Source of the DNA: Dietzia natronolimnaea
GTDB lineage: Bacteria; Actinomycetota; Actinomycetes; Mycobacteriales; Mycobacteriaceae
Length of the DNA: 64,000 nt
NCBI RefSeq assembly: GCF_002289575.1
Contig: NZ_NTGA01000004.1
Coordinates: 62,001-126,000, forward strand
Direction: 5' to 3'
Positions within the stretch are counted from its first letter, which is position 1. Each line of letters starts with the position of its first letter. The translations under genes were made by a program, and so were the position numbers. Below the pieces are notes generated by a model, which worked only from the letters and a program-made list of their open reading frames with translations, ran no database searches and was not told where the DNA came from. Shown here piece after piece: positions 23,901 through 32,481 of the stretch.

Positions 23901-24713
23901 GTGACGGTCCCCGCGACCACACATCCGAGGTCCACGGTGTCCACCGGGAGCAGGGTCGTCGCCCACCGGGGGGCGTCGGCCGAGTATCCGGAACTCACGC
24001 TCATCGCCTATGAGAAGGCCCTCGAGCAGGGGGCGAAGGCGCTCGAGGTGGACGTGCGGCTCACCGCGGACGGAGTCCCCGTGCTCCTCCACGACCCACG
24101 GACCGCGCGCGTCGCGGACCGCGACCTCTGGGTCCACTCCACCACCCTCGACGAGTTGTCGACCCTCGACCTCGGCTCCTGGCATCCGGTGCACCGTAAG
24201 TCCGAGCCGCTTCTCACCCTGCGCAGTCTTCTGGTCATGGCCGAGGCGTACCCGCACGTGAAGCTCTTCCTGGAGACCAAGCACCCCGTGCCCACCGGTG
24301 GCCGGGTCGAGGTCGCGCTCCGGGATGAGCTGAGGTACTTCGGGCTGGATCGTCCCGCCTCGCACGCCGAGTCGCGGGCGCTCATGATGAGCTTCTCCGT
24401 GATGGCGGTACGGCGGTTCCGGCAGCTGGCCCCGCAGGTACCGACCGTGCAGCTGCGCGAGCGGGGCAACGTCCTCAAGTCGTGGCCGGCCGAGGGGTTC
24501 GGTGCCCAGTTGATGGGTCCGAGCATCGGGGCCCTCCGTGCGCGGCCGTGGTTGGTCGACTACTGGAGGTCGCGGGGGATGGGAACCTACTGCTGGACCG
24601 TCGACGACCCGGCCGACATGCTCCTGTGCCGCGACCTGGGGGTGGAGTGGGTGGCGACCAACGTCCCGTCACGGGCCAGGGCCGTGCTGGACGGTCCCGC
24701 CCGCAGTTCCTGA
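23901..24713 (+). CDS. glpQ: glycerophosphodiester phosphodiesterase
   Basis: A 270-residue cytoplasmic enzyme hydrolysing glycerophosphodiesters to glycerol-3-phosphate and an alcohol. Catalytic His22-Arg23 (VAHRGAS), Glu49 and Asp51 (LEVDVRLTADG) and His64 (LLHDP) are visible, as are LFLETKHP and YCWTVDDP. The usual PENT motif reads PELT, keeping the metal-binding Glu31 but losing Asn; activity is still likely. There is no signal peptide, unlike E. coli GlpQ. GTG 23901 follows GAGAGGAG of the preceding gene end. Confidence 0.92.
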   Translation: MTVPATTHPRSTVSTGSRVVAHRGASAEYPELTLIAYEKALEQGAKALEVDVRLTADGVPVLLHDPRTARVADRDLWVHSTTLDELSTLDLGSWHPVHRKSEPLLTLRSLLVMAEAYPHVKLFLETKHPVPTGGRVEVALRDELRYFGLDRPASHAESRALMMSFSVMAVRRFRQLAPQVPTVQLRERGNVLKSWPAEGFGAQLMGPSIGALRARPWLVDYWRSRGMGTYCWTVDDPADMLLCRDLGVEWVATNVPSRARAVLDGPARSS

Positions 24714-24755
24714 CCCGCCAGACGAGCTGCGCTGACGCACCGTATCGTGGTGCCC

Positions 24756-25664
24756 GTGGGTAGACGTCAGCGCCATAATGAGCCCAAGTCCGGCGGCAAC
24801 CGCCAGGCCAAGATCGCCGCTCGCGCGGCCGAGCGTGAAGAACTGAGCACACAGCCCAGGCCTTTCGCCGGGTTCGCGGGGGAGTGCGACATGGTCGCGA
24901 TGCGCGAGTTCGTTCCGTCGGCGACCGCGCGGCTGACCACCAGCACCCAGAAACGCGACATCACCCTGGCGACCGTCCTGCCCGGCGCCATCGCCGGGCT
25001 GGTGCGTGACGACGAGCTGGGCGGCGAGGCCATGGTGGGTCTCCAGGTCCAGGTACACGGACCGGATCCGGCGGCCGACCTGGCGTATGCGGTGGACTGG
25101 GCCTCGCGCGCAGGGGGCGGGGAGACGCTGACCACCGCCCACACGGACGAGTCCACCCCGGCGTTGGAGGACGTCGTGGTCAAGGACGCGCCGCTGGAGA
25201 TCGTGGTGCACGGAGATTTCTCGTGGTGGCTCGCCGAGGGAGCCCAGGTCCGTCCCGAGATCGCCCAGGCCATCAAGAACGCCGACGAGGTCATGATGCC
25301 CTCGGCCCGGGTCGCGGCGGACGGCATCGAGGCCGCCTGGTGGGTCGACGCGGGCGAGAAGGCCCACGTCCGGTGGGTGCGCCCGGAGGACGAGGACGCG
25401 CTGTTCGAGGCCCTCGCTCGTGTGCACTCCGCCGGTGGCCTCCACCTGGGGGAGGGGTCGCGGTTCGCGGGGTCCTTCCGCACCCACGGGGTGCTCGTGC
25501 CGGTGTTCGACCTGGACCCGGAGATGCACCACCAGGAGTGGGCGCCGGGGCTTCTCGAACTCGACGCGCGACTGGGTGAGGCACTGGCGAAGGACGGCCC
25601 GCTCAGCTCCGACGAGCGCGCCTCGCGGGACGGACTCCGGGCACGCCAGGTCACCCTGCGCTGA
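24756..25664 (+). CDS. DUF5926-like protein, preprotein-translocase-like SEC-C-lacking unknown
   Basis: A 302-residue cytoplasmic protein of an actinobacterial unknown family (DUF5926 by recollection). The basic start (VGRRQRHNEPKSGGNRQAK) may touch nucleic acid. Two similar halves are suggested: TLATVLPGAIAGLVRDD and the acidic LEDVVVKDAPLEIVVHGDFSWWL, then WWVDAGEKAHVRWVRPEDE and GEGSRFAGSFRTHGVLVPVFDLDPEMH. No catalytic motif is recognised. GTG 24756 is seven bases downstream of TATCGT (24743-24748), fitting a leaderless start; GTG 24747 is an alternative. Confidence 0.68.
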   Translation: MGRRQRHNEPKSGGNRQAKIAARAAEREELSTQPRPFAGFAGECDMVAMREFVPSATARLTTSTQKRDITLATVLPGAIAGLVRDDELGGEAMVGLQVQVHGPDPAADLAYAVDWASRAGGGETLTTAHTDESTPALEDVVVKDAPLEIVVHGDFSWWLAEGAQVRPEIAQAIKNADEVMMPSARVAADGIEAAWWVDAGEKAHVRWVRPEDEDALFEALARVHSAGGLHLGEGSRFAGSFRTHGVLVPVFDLDPEMHHQEWAPGLLELDARLGEALAKDGPLSSDERASRDGLRARQVTLR

Positions 25665-25711
25665 CCGGGCGCGGGACCCCGACCCGGAGCGCAACCCCGA
25701 CCCGGCACGGA

Positions 25712-25731
25712 CCCCCGGCCGGGCCCGGGGG
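25712..25731. terminator. weak GC hairpin
   Basis: Seven-base arms CCCCCGG (25712-25718) and CCGGGGG (25725-25731) with a six-base loop lie about 50 bp after the DUF5926 stop. TAGTAT at 25736-25741 just after it may be the -10 of the next gene. Confidence 0.4.
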
Positions 25732-25799
25732 CCTCTAGTATCCCCTCGGGCGGCCAGTGGGTCGCCGGGCCGGACGTGTGGCGGAGGGGGTGTGGCCGG

Positions 25800-26696
25800 G
25801 TGGCCGACCAGCCGGGGCGGGACGACGACGACGCGGCGCCCTCCGAGGTGACCGTGCCGCCGTGGTTGCGGACCGGGCCTGTCCGCGACCAGTCCGACGT
25901 CGAGTCGGTCCTGGAACCGGCACCCGATTCGGTATCGGAGTCGTCGCCGAGGACGGGCGACGGGCGTGATGCCGCAGACCCGGCGCGGATCGACCCCGAA
26001 GGGAAGGGTCCCTCGCGGGAGGTCTCCCCCAACCGGATCAGACTGGGTGGGGAGGGGGGACCGGACGCGCCCGACGACGTCACCCGCGGGCGTCGTGCCC
26101 GGGACCTGACCTCGCTGCGCCTCGGTGCGGTGGGCCGGCCCGCGTCCGACGGGCCGGTGTCGGACCCGGCCGTATCCGATCGGCTCAAGTCCGCGTCTCC
26201 GGCCCGCGCCGGGCGCACGCGCCGAGTGGCGCTGTTCGCGGCAGCCGGGGTGGCCGTGCTGTCCGGGTCCGCCGTACTGGGGTTCGTCCTCACCCGCGGG
26301 ATACTCTCCCCGGGAGAGGACCCGACCGCCTGCGCCCCGGTCTCCGACCCCGGGCACGTGGTGGGCTCCGGCCCCGGGTCCCTGGACACGCCGTTGGAGA
26401 CGGTCCTGGCCTTCGACCACGCGTACTACGCCGAGCGCTCGGCCGAGAAGGCGTTCGAGGCGGTCTCGCCATCGAGCCGGATGACCCTCGACCAGCTGCG
26501 CGCCGACGGGGTGGATCGGGTGCCCGAGGGCACCACTCACTGCGTGGACGCCCGGGAGTTGTCGCCCACGCTCCTCGAGGTGACGCTCACCGAGTCCCCG
26601 CCCGATTCCGAGCCGGTGGTGATGCGACAACGGGTACGGCTGGCGGAGAACCCCGACGGGACCTGGGGGATCGTCTCGATCACACCCGCCGGATGA
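25800..26696 (+). CDS. single-pass membrane protein with extracytoplasmic domain
   Basis: A 298-residue protein of unknown function. A long disordered acidic N-terminus (1-135, rich in Asp, Pro and Ser) is cytoplasmic; RTRRVALFAAAGVAVLSGSAVLGFVL (about 138-163) spans the membrane; the rest is outside. The outer domain has two cysteines (TACAPV and THCVDA) likely bridged, and resembles the NTF2-like or DUF8176-type domains found in related actinomycetes (FDHAYYAERSAEKAFEAVSP). GTG 25800 follows GGAGGGG at 25783-25789; GTG 25776 is possible. Convergent with the LCP gene. Confidence 0.65.
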   Translation: MADQPGRDDDDAAPSEVTVPPWLRTGPVRDQSDVESVLEPAPDSVSESSPRTGDGRDAADPARIDPEGKGPSREVSPNRIRLGGEGGPDAPDDVTRGRRARDLTSLRLGAVGRPASDGPVSDPAVSDRLKSASPARAGRTRRVALFAAAGVAVLSGSAVLGFVLTRGILSPGEDPTACAPVSDPGHVVGSGPGSLDTPLETVLAFDHAYYAERSAEKAFEAVSPSSRMTLDQLRADGVDRVPEGTTHCVDARELSPTLLEVTLTESPPDSEPVVMRQRVRLAENPDGTWGIVSITPAG

Positions 26697-26733
26697 CGGA
26701 CCCGCGCCTGATCGAGCGACCCGGGCCGCCGGC

Positions 26734-28236
26734 TCAGGGGCCGGGGTCGAGATACTCCTGGGGCGGGGTACGACCCGAGGCGACCGCGTCGAAGAACCCC
26801 GTGGTGCTCGGGCCCCACACGAGATACGACCCCACGGAACCGGAGTCCATGCCGTCGTAGGGGGCGGTCACGGTGAGGGGATCACCCCTGAGCTTCCACA
26901 TCACCCAGGCGAGGTTCCAGATGTGGTCCCCGGAGTCCACGGTCACGGCCTCCGAGGCGGAGTCGATGAGTGACACCGCGGTGAACGGGTTGAGCAGGTT
27001 CCCCGGGGACATGGTCTCGCTCATCAGCGCGCCGAGGAACTGCCGCTGGTTTCGGACCCGCTGGAGGTCCTGTTCCGCGAACCCGTAGCGGGTGCGGACG
27101 AAGCCCAGGGCCTGAGGCCCCGCGAGGGTCTGACACCCGGCGGCCAGATCGAGTCCGGCGAGCGGGTCGTTGATCGGCTCCTCGATGCAGATGTCCACGC
27201 CCCCGACGGCGTCGACGATCCCGGCGAAACCGCCGAACCCGATCTCCGCGTAGTGGTCGATGCGCATACCGGTCTGTTCCTCGAGCGTTCGGGTGAGCAG
27301 CGCCGGGCCGCCGAAGGTGTAGGCGGCGTTGAGCTTGTTCTGACCGTAGTCCGGGATGTCGACCAGGAGGTCGCGCGGGAGCGAGATGAGCATGGTCCGT
27401 CCGCCGTCCCGCGGGGTGTAGACCAGCATCATGGTGTCGGTGCGCTTGCCGCCGGCATCGGATTCCGACCCGGTGGACAGTTGGGCCTGTTGCTCCGGGG
27501 TGAGCCCTTCGCGCGAATCCGTCCCGACCAGCAGGGTGATGCTGCCCGGGGTGTTGCCGCCCCGCCCGGGGTAGTCGGGCAGTGCGTCGATCCGCTGCAG
27601 TTTCGAGTCCGCCCACAGGACGCTCACCACGCCGAGTGTCAGGACCAGGACGAGCGCCAGGCCCAGGATCCGGACGGGGCCGAGCCGCCGTCTTCCTGGC
27701 GCCCGGCGAGGCCGGCGTTCACCCGCCGGCCCGTATGCGCCCCGCGGGGGCCGTCGGGTGGAGCGGGCGCCGCGGGGGTCGACCGGCTGCCGGCGGGGGT
27801 CACGCGCCCCCGATCCGGGCCGGGCCGCACGCGGGTCGCGGTTCGGGTCGCGACGGGGATCGCCGCCCGCGCCCTCCCGGCCGGCGTACCTCGCCCGCTC
27901 CTCCCTGGGGAGGGGCTCGGGCGTCTGGCGCGGTTGGTAGCCGCCCGGGGCGGCGCTCCGATCTCGGCCGGGGTCGGCCGAACGTCGCGGCTGGCGACCG
28001 GCCGCACGACGCGGGTCCCGACCCGACTCGCGACCGGGCTCACGGCGTGGCTCCCGACCGGTCTCACGGCGCGGTTCCCGGCCGGTCTCACGGCGCGGTT
28101 CCCGGCCGGGCTCACGGCGCGGCGCGGACCCGCGTGGCGCACCGGGGTCGGCGTATCCGCGGCGCTCGCGCGCGCGTCGCCGGAGCTCGGCGGCCTCCTC
28201 GGGGGTGAGGTGCCGGCGCCTGGAGTCGTCGGTCAT
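26734..28236 (-). CDS. LytR-CpsA-Psr (LCP) cell-wall glycopolymer ligase
   Basis: A 500-residue membrane protein. In mycolate bacteria LCP proteins attach arabinogalactan to peptidoglycan from a lipid-linked donor. Residues 1-185 are an Arg/Pro/Glu/Gly-rich cytoplasmic tail with four 8-residue GREPRRET-like repeats; one membrane helix follows (RILGLALVLVLTLGVVSVLW, about 190-209). The LCP domain shows VGTDSREGLTPE, RTDTMMLVYTPRDG, SLPRDLLVDIPDYG and RTRYGFAEQDLQRVRNQRQFL, with the pyrophosphate-binding Arg and Asp residues present. ATG 28236 is eight bases after TAGAGT, suggesting leaderless mRNA. Its M. tuberculosis counterpart by position would be Rv3840. Confidence 0.9.
   Translation of the reverse strand: MTDDSRRRHLTPEEAAELRRRARERRGYADPGAPRGSAPRREPGREPRRETGREPRRETGREPRREPGRESGRDPRRAAGRQPRRSADPGRDRSAAPGGYQPRQTPEPLPREERARYAGREGAGGDPRRDPNRDPRAARPGSGARDPRRQPVDPRGARSTRRPPRGAYGPAGERRPRRAPGRRRLGPVRILGLALVLVLTLGVVSVLWADSKLQRIDALPDYPGRGGNTPGSITLLVGTDSREGLTPEQQAQLSTGSESDAGGKRTDTMMLVYTPRDGGRTMLISLPRDLLVDIPDYGQNKLNAAYTFGGPALLTRTLEEQTGMRIDHYAEIGFGGFAGIVDAVGGVDICIEEPINDPLAGLDLAAGCQTLAGPQALGFVRTRYGFAEQDLQRVRNQRQFLGALMSETMSPGNLLNPFTAVSLIDSASEAVTVDSGDHIWNLAWVMWKLRGDPLTVTAPYDGMDSGSVGSYLVWGPSTTGFFDAVASGRTPPQEYLDPGP
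28031..28126. repeat. 24-bp tandem repeat inside the LCP gene
   Basis: Four 24-bp units start at 28031, 28055, 28079 and 28103 (type CGACCGGTCTCACGGCGCGG plus four bases) and encode the GREPRRET-like octapeptides of the cytoplasmic tail. Being a multiple of three, copy-number change would keep the frame. Confidence 0.85.
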
Positions 28237-28343
28237 GGGATCGGACTCTACTTGGCCACCGGCCCGGTCGGCGTCGCGCACCGCGCCGCCGGTCAGGGCG
28301 GTGGGGTCGCAGGAGCGGACGAGAGAAACTGTGGGGCGGGTCG

Positions 28344-29195
28344 TCAGAGCCAGGCGACGTGCGGGGCGAGCACCGCGTAGCCCACGAACGCGACCACGTC
28401 CAGGAGGGTGTGCGCCAGGATGAGCGGCCACAGCCGCCGGGTGCGCATCCACCACAGGGCGAACACGATCCCCATCGCAAGGTTGCCCAGCCCCCCGCCG
28501 AAGCCCTGATAGAGGTGGTAGGACCCTCTCAACAGGGCGGTGCCCACGAGTGCGACGGCGGGCGGGATCCCGAGTTGGCGCAGGCGCACGAGCAGATAAC
28601 CCACCACGAGGATCTCCTCGGCGGCGCCGTTGCCCGCGGCCGACAGGACCAGCACGATCGGGCGCCACCACGTCTCCGTGAGTCCGGAGCCCGCCACCTG
28701 CAGGTTGATCCCCGCCGCCACGGCACCCAGGTAGAACGCGAGCCCGGGGATGCCGATCACGGCGGCCAGGGCGATCCCCCACGCGATCTGGCGGCCGGCG
28801 CGGTCCCGGGCGAGTCCGACCGCCCGGGGGCCGAGCCCGGTGTGGGCGAGCAGGACCAGCGGCAGCACCGACCACGCCAGTAACCGCAGCACCGCGAGCA
28901 GTTGGTACGCCACATCGAGCCACGCGTGCGTGGAGCGCGAGGGGTTGAGGGTGGCGGTCTGTCCCGCCAGGGGTTCCGGGGCGAGCAGCGCCGACGCGAG
29001 ATCGAGGACCGAGTACAGGCCGGCCAGGCCGAAGGTCACCAGGAGGACGACGACGAGTTCGACCACCAACAGCCGGCGGGTGCGGGGGTCGGTGACCGGG
29101 TCGAACCTCGAGACGTAGCGCCGGAACGCCTCCCGCGGCGAGACCGCCCGCCGCACGCGGCCCGCCGGGGGGACGCGGCCCTGCTCGTCGTTCAC
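28344..29195 (-). CDS. CPBP family intramembrane protease-like protein
   Basis: A 283-residue protein with about eight membrane segments, of the CPBP/Abi family of intramembrane glutamic endopeptidases. Motif 1 reads GAAEEILVVGYLL: the two catalytic Glu are present but the Arg of EExxxR is replaced. Motif 2 is RGSYHLYQGFGG and motif 3 is LAHTLLDVVAFVGY, both close to the family. Family roles are CAAX-type processing or bacteriocin immunity; none is indicated here. GTG 29195 overlaps the upstream stop as GTGA, so it is coupled to the gene at 29192. Confidence 0.85.
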   Translation of the reverse strand: MNDEQGRVPPAGRVRRAVSPREAFRRYVSRFDPVTDPRTRRLLVVELVVVLLVTFGLAGLYSVLDLASALLAPEPLAGQTATLNPSRSTHAWLDVAYQLLAVLRLLAWSVLPLVLLAHTGLGPRAVGLARDRAGRQIAWGIALAAVIGIPGLAFYLGAVAAGINLQVAGSGLTETWWRPIVLVLSAAGNGAAEEILVVGYLLVRLRQLGIPPAVALVGTALLRGSYHLYQGFGGGLGNLAMGIVFALWWMRTRRLWPLILAHTLLDVVAFVGYAVLAPHVAWL

Positions 29196-29881
29196 CCGGG
29201 GAACCGTATGTCGCCGACGATCCGGTCCATCCAGCGGGGGCCGGGGGTCGACTGCTGGGCGGTGGTCACGTACGCGACCCACCACCGCCGTCCCTCGGAA
29301 CCGAACACGGCGGCGTAGACCAACCCCCCGGCGGTGGCGTCCTCGGGGTCGTGGGGCGCCAGGACGTACGAGACGGCGACCCCGGTGCCGGCCTCGTTGC
29401 GGACATCGGTGACGCGCAGTTCGTCGCGGGTCCCCGAGATCCCCATCAGGTAGAGCTGGATGGTCTCTGCCAGCGCGGTGGCGGCACCCTGGTCGTCGAC
29501 GATCGCGGCCGCCGCGATACCGGGCTCGAGCACACCCGCGATGATCCGGGTGTCGAGCGCGTTCCCGGAGCCCACCGGGACCATCTGCACGGAGCCGATC
29601 TCCGGCCGGCCGACGATCTGCCACCCGATCGGGACGGCGATGTCGAGACCGGACTCCTCATCCAGGTGGTGGGCGCCGTGCAGCGTGGAGTCCCGGGGCA
29701 GCACCGAGGCGGGATCAGTCGCGACCGCCGCGATGAGAAGGGCGACCAGCATCGCCAGTGCCACGTGGATCGTGCGCGGGCCACGCTTCTCCTCCGGCGT
29801 GAGGTGAGAGGCGTCGGGGGCATCGGGGGAATCGTCCGGGGCGGAAGCCAGATCGGATGCGGGGGAGTCGTCGGAACCCAT
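29192..29881 (-). CDS. membrane-anchored exoprotein (LpqN/Apa-like fold possible)
   Basis: A 229-residue unknown. The N-terminus (1-33) is acidic and cytoplasmic; residues 36-55 form a membrane anchor (IHVALAMLVALLIAAVAT). The outer domain (65-229) begins GLDIAVPIGWQIVGRPEIGSVQMV, continues with ALDTRIIAGVL, and ends RRWWVAYVTTAQQ, a strand-rich pattern like mycobacterial LpqN/Apa-type secreted proteins. No catalytic residues are recognised. It starts at ATG 29881 near the divergent gene at 29924, leaving only 42 bp for both promoters, and is coupled to the CPBP gene. Confidence 0.65.
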   Translation of the reverse strand: MGSDDSPASDLASAPDDSPDAPDASHLTPEEKRGPRTIHVALAMLVALLIAAVATDPASVLPRDSTLHGAHHLDEESGLDIAVPIGWQIVGRPEIGSVQMVPVGSGNALDTRIIAGVLEPGIAAAAIVDDQGAATALAETIQLYLMGISGTRDELRVTDVRNEAGTGVAVSYVLAPHDPEDATAGGLVYAAVFGSEGRRWWVAYVTTAQQSTPGPRWMDRIVGDIRFPG

Positions 29882-29923
29882 CGTCAGGAGAGACTAGCAA
29901 CGCGGCGGTGTAGACCTGTGGTC

Positions 29924-30463
29924 ATGACGGTCTCACTCGAACTGCTCAGCCGCGGCCCCTCCCGTCCCGATCTCCTGGAGGACCTCGTGGTGACCGCGTC
30001 GGGGCTCGCGGGGGCACTGTCCCGGTGGTCGGTCGCGAACCCGGTCGAGGTGCCGGGGGATCCGGACCTCGGACTGCCCGACCTCGACGCGGTCGCCGCG
30101 GTGCTGGCGGCCGACACGGCAGCGGTGATCGAGATCGCGCCTGGTCTGCGTGGGCGGGGGCCCGCCGCCGACCGGTTGGTCGATCTGCTCGCGCTGGCCG
30201 CCCATTCCGGCGTCGGATTCGGCTCGGGTCTGATCCCGCGGTGCACGGATGCCGGTGAGGTGTGGGCCCTGCTCGCGGGCGCGGTCGCGGCGATGACGGG
30301 GGGAGACGTCCGGGCCGCACTCGCCTCCCCCGACCCGGCTGCTCTCGTCGGCCTGCCGCGGGCCGCGCGGGAGGCGGTCCGGGACGTCGTGACGTGCGCC
30401 GTGGTGCCCGAGGGGTCCGTGGACGAGGTGTCTGCAGACCTCGCGTCGGCTCGGCGGACCTGA
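29924..30463 (+). CDS. Ala/Leu-rich hypothetical protein
   Basis: A 179-residue cytoplasmic protein of unknown function, largely alpha-helical (LLEDLVVTASGLAGALSRW, DRLVDLLALAAHSG, EVWALLAGAVAAMTGG). It lacks signal peptide and membrane segments. Synteny suggests it corresponds to a conserved gene beside pheA in other Mycobacteriales. ATG 29924 lies seven bases after TAGACC. The pheA promoter lies immediately after the stop, so it is probably transcribed separately from, or read through into, pheA. Confidence 0.6.
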   Translation: MTVSLELLSRGPSRPDLLEDLVVTASGLAGALSRWSVANPVEVPGDPDLGLPDLDAVAAVLAADTAAVIEIAPGLRGRGPAADRLVDLLALAAHSGVGFGSGLIPRCTDAGEVWALLAGAVAAMTGGDVRAALASPDPAALVGLPRAAREAVRDVVTCAVVPEGSVDEVSADLASARRT

Positions 30464-30470
30464 CGCTGGC

Positions 30471-30476
30471 TAGTCT
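30471..30476 (+). promoter_or_regulatory. -10 hexamer of pheA, leaderless
   Basis: TAGTCT ends seven bases before GTG 30484, with no ribosome site between. The hexamer begins eight bases after the stop of the preceding gene. Confidence 0.5.
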
Positions 30477-30483
30477 TGTCGTC

Positions 30484-31461
30484 GTGGTCACCGTCGCCTA
30501 CCTGGGCCCGCCCGGAACCTTCACCGATGCCGCCCTGCACCGCCTGCGCGCGGACGCGCACACCTCGGCGCTGCTCGCCGGCGCCGAAGCCGTTCCGGCC
30601 GGCACGCCGGACGAGGCGCTGGCCATGGTGCGGGACGGTGCGGCCGACTACGCGTGCGTGCCGTTCGAGAACTCTGTCGACGGCACCGTCAACCCCACCG
30701 GTGACGCGCTCGCCGCGGGGCGGCGGTTGCAGATCTTCGCCGAGACGGAGCTCGACGTGGCGTTCTCCATCCTCGTCCGGCCCGGCACGGCCGCCGAGGA
30801 CGTCCGGGTCCTGCGGACCCACCCGATCGCCGCAGCGCAGGTACGCCGCTGGGTCGGCGTGAATCTGCCGCGGGCCCACATCGAGACCACCTCGTCCACC
30901 GCCGCCGGTGCCGAGCAGGTGGCGGCGGGAGACGCCGACGCCACCGCCGCGCCCGCCCGCGCCGGCGAGATCAACGGACTCGTCCCACTCGCGGAGAAGG
31001 TGGCCGACGTGGGCGGGGCCCGCACCCGGTTCGTCCTGGTGGGCCGGCCCGCCCCACCGCTCGGGCGCACGGGACACGATCGGACCTGTGTGATCTTCGG
31101 ACTGCCGCACGAGCCCAACGCGCTCGTCCAGGCCTTGACGGAGCTGTCGATCCGCGACATCGACCTCACCCGGATCGGCTCGCGACCCACCCGCGTCGAG
31201 CGGTTCACCTACCTCTTCCACGTGGACCTCGTCGGGCACATCGACGATCCCGTGGTGGCCGAGGCGCTGGCGGCACTGCACCACCGGACCGCCGACCTGC
31301 GCTTCCTCGGATCGTGGCCCGTGGCGGACGGGGTCGGGGCCGGTGCCGCGCCCCCGGACCGATCCGAGGCGATCGACTGGATCGAGGGTCTCCGGCGCGG
31401 GGTCGACGAGCCAGGGGTCGGCGGACGAGCCGTTCATCGGCAGGAGGGCCTCGAGCCGTGA
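30484..31461 (+). CDS. pheA: prephenate dehydratase
   Basis: A 325-residue enzyme converting prephenate to phenylpyruvate for phenylalanine synthesis. The catalytic domain runs from VAYLGPPGTFTDAAL through VPFENSVDGTVNPT to the active-site GGARTRFVLVGR (Thr in TRF, about residue 182). A regulatory ACT domain follows (TCVIFGLPHEPNALVQAL); its Phe-binding ESRP motif reads GSRPT here, so feedback inhibition may be altered. There is no chorismate mutase domain, as in M. tuberculosis PheA. The stop overlaps the next start by 4 bp. Confidence 0.93.
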   Translation: MVTVAYLGPPGTFTDAALHRLRADAHTSALLAGAEAVPAGTPDEALAMVRDGAADYACVPFENSVDGTVNPTGDALAAGRRLQIFAETELDVAFSILVRPGTAAEDVRVLRTHPIAAAQVRRWVGVNLPRAHIETTSSTAAGAEQVAAGDADATAAPARAGEINGLVPLAEKVADVGGARTRFVLVGRPAPPLGRTGHDRTCVIFGLPHEPNALVQALTELSIRDIDLTRIGSRPTRVERFTYLFHVDLVGHIDDPVVAEALAALHHRTADLRFLGSWPVADGVGAGAAPPDRSEAIDWIEGLRRGVDEPGVGGRAVHRQEGLEP

Positions 31462-32090
31462 GCGCGCGACTGCACCTGGTCCGGCACGGTCAGACCCCGT
31501 CGAACGTCGCCGGCGCCCTGGACACCGCGCTGCCCGGCGCTCCCCTCACCGACCTCGGGCGGGACCAGGCACGGACGGTCGGGGCGGAGCTCGCCGCGTC
31601 GGACATCGCACCGAGTGTGATCCTCAGCTCCGAGGCGGCGCGTGCCCGCGAGACCGCCGGGCTGATCGCCGACGCGACGGGGCTGCGCACGCAGGCCGTG
31701 CCGGGTATGTACGAGGTCCAGGCCGGGCGGTTCGAGATGCGGACCGGGAACGAGGCACTGCTGGCGTACAACCGACTCGTGCGCGACTGGCTGGAGGACG
31801 GCGTGCTCACCTCGAGCCTGCCGGGGGGCGAGAGCGCGTTGGCCGTGCAGGAGCGCGCGATGCCGGTGGTGTCCGAGCTGCGGGAGAGTCACCTGGACAA
31901 CGGGACCGATGTGGTCCTGGTGGTCCACGGCACCCTCATGCGGATGATCGCGGTGTTCGCCGGCGCCGTCCCCTCGCAGTGGGCGTTGGTCAACAGGATC
32001 CCCAATTGCGGGGTCATCGAGTTGGCGCCGGACGGCGGCGGGTGGTCCTGCGAGCGGTGGGGCGACCACCTCGGTCGCCCGCCGTTCTGA
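31458..32090 (+). CDS. histidine phosphatase family protein (phosphoglycerate-mutase-like)
   Basis: A 210-residue enzyme with the phosphohistidine motif LVRHGQTPSN (His10), the second arginine/glutamate region SSEAARARETA and the distal His in VVLVVHGTLMRM. It is probably a broad phosphatase rather than a glycolytic mutase. The GTG 31458 start overlaps the pheA stop and has AGGAGGG at 31442-31448. Its coupling to pheA mirrors the M. tuberculosis pair Rv3838c/Rv3837c by recollection. Confidence 0.9.
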   Translation: MSARLHLVRHGQTPSNVAGALDTALPGAPLTDLGRDQARTVGAELAASDIAPSVILSSEAARARETAGLIADATGLRTQAVPGMYEVQAGRFEMRTGNEALLAYNRLVRDWLEDGVLTSSLPGGESALAVQERAMPVVSELRESHLDNGTDVVLVVHGTLMRMIAVFAGAVPSQWALVNRIPNCGVIELAPDGGGWSCERWGDHLGRPPF

Positions 32091-32130
32091 CGGACGCGCG
32101 GGCGACGGGTGATCCCGCGGGGGAACCCGG

Positions 32131-32481
32131 TCAGCCCCAGCCCAGGGCGTGGAGCGTGTGCTCTTCGATCCCGAAGTGGTGGGCGATCTCGTGGATGACC
32201 GTCACCGCCACCTCGTGGACCAACTGCTCCTCGGTGGAGCAGAACTCGCACAGTGCGCCCCGGTAGATCGTGATGGTGTCGGGGAGGAAGCCCGAGTAGG
32301 TGGTGTCGCGCTCGGTCAGCGCGACCCCCTCGTACAGACCCAGGAGGCCGGGCTCGTCCGGATGGCGGTCGGCGACGAGCACCACCACGTTGTCCATCGC
32401 GGAGAACAGCGCGTCCGGCACGGAGTCCAGGGCGTCGTCGACGAGAGCCTCGAAGCGGGACTCGGTCACGTCGATGCTCAC
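32131..32481 (-). CDS. small zincin-like metallopeptidase
   Basis: A 116-residue protein of the minimal zincin (MMP37-like, DUF1025) family. The zinc motif HEIAHHFGI is near residue 95, preceded by TITIYRGALCEFC. Such proteins are widespread, with weak or unknown peptidase activity. GTG 32481 overlaps the septum-formation gene stop by 4 bp, indicating an operon; in M. tuberculosis the same pair is conserved (Rv3836/Rv3835 by recollection). Confidence 0.9.
   Translation of the reverse strand: MSIDVTESRFEALVDDALDSVPDALFSAMDNVVVLVADRHPDEPGLLGLYEGVALTERDTTYSGFLPDTITIYRGALCEFCSTEEQLVHEVAVTVIHEIAHHFGIEEHTLHALGWG

Noticed and set aside
28031-28126. CRISPR-like array in the LCP gene
   Set aside because: The 24-bp units are contiguous without spacers and encode in-frame peptide repeats.
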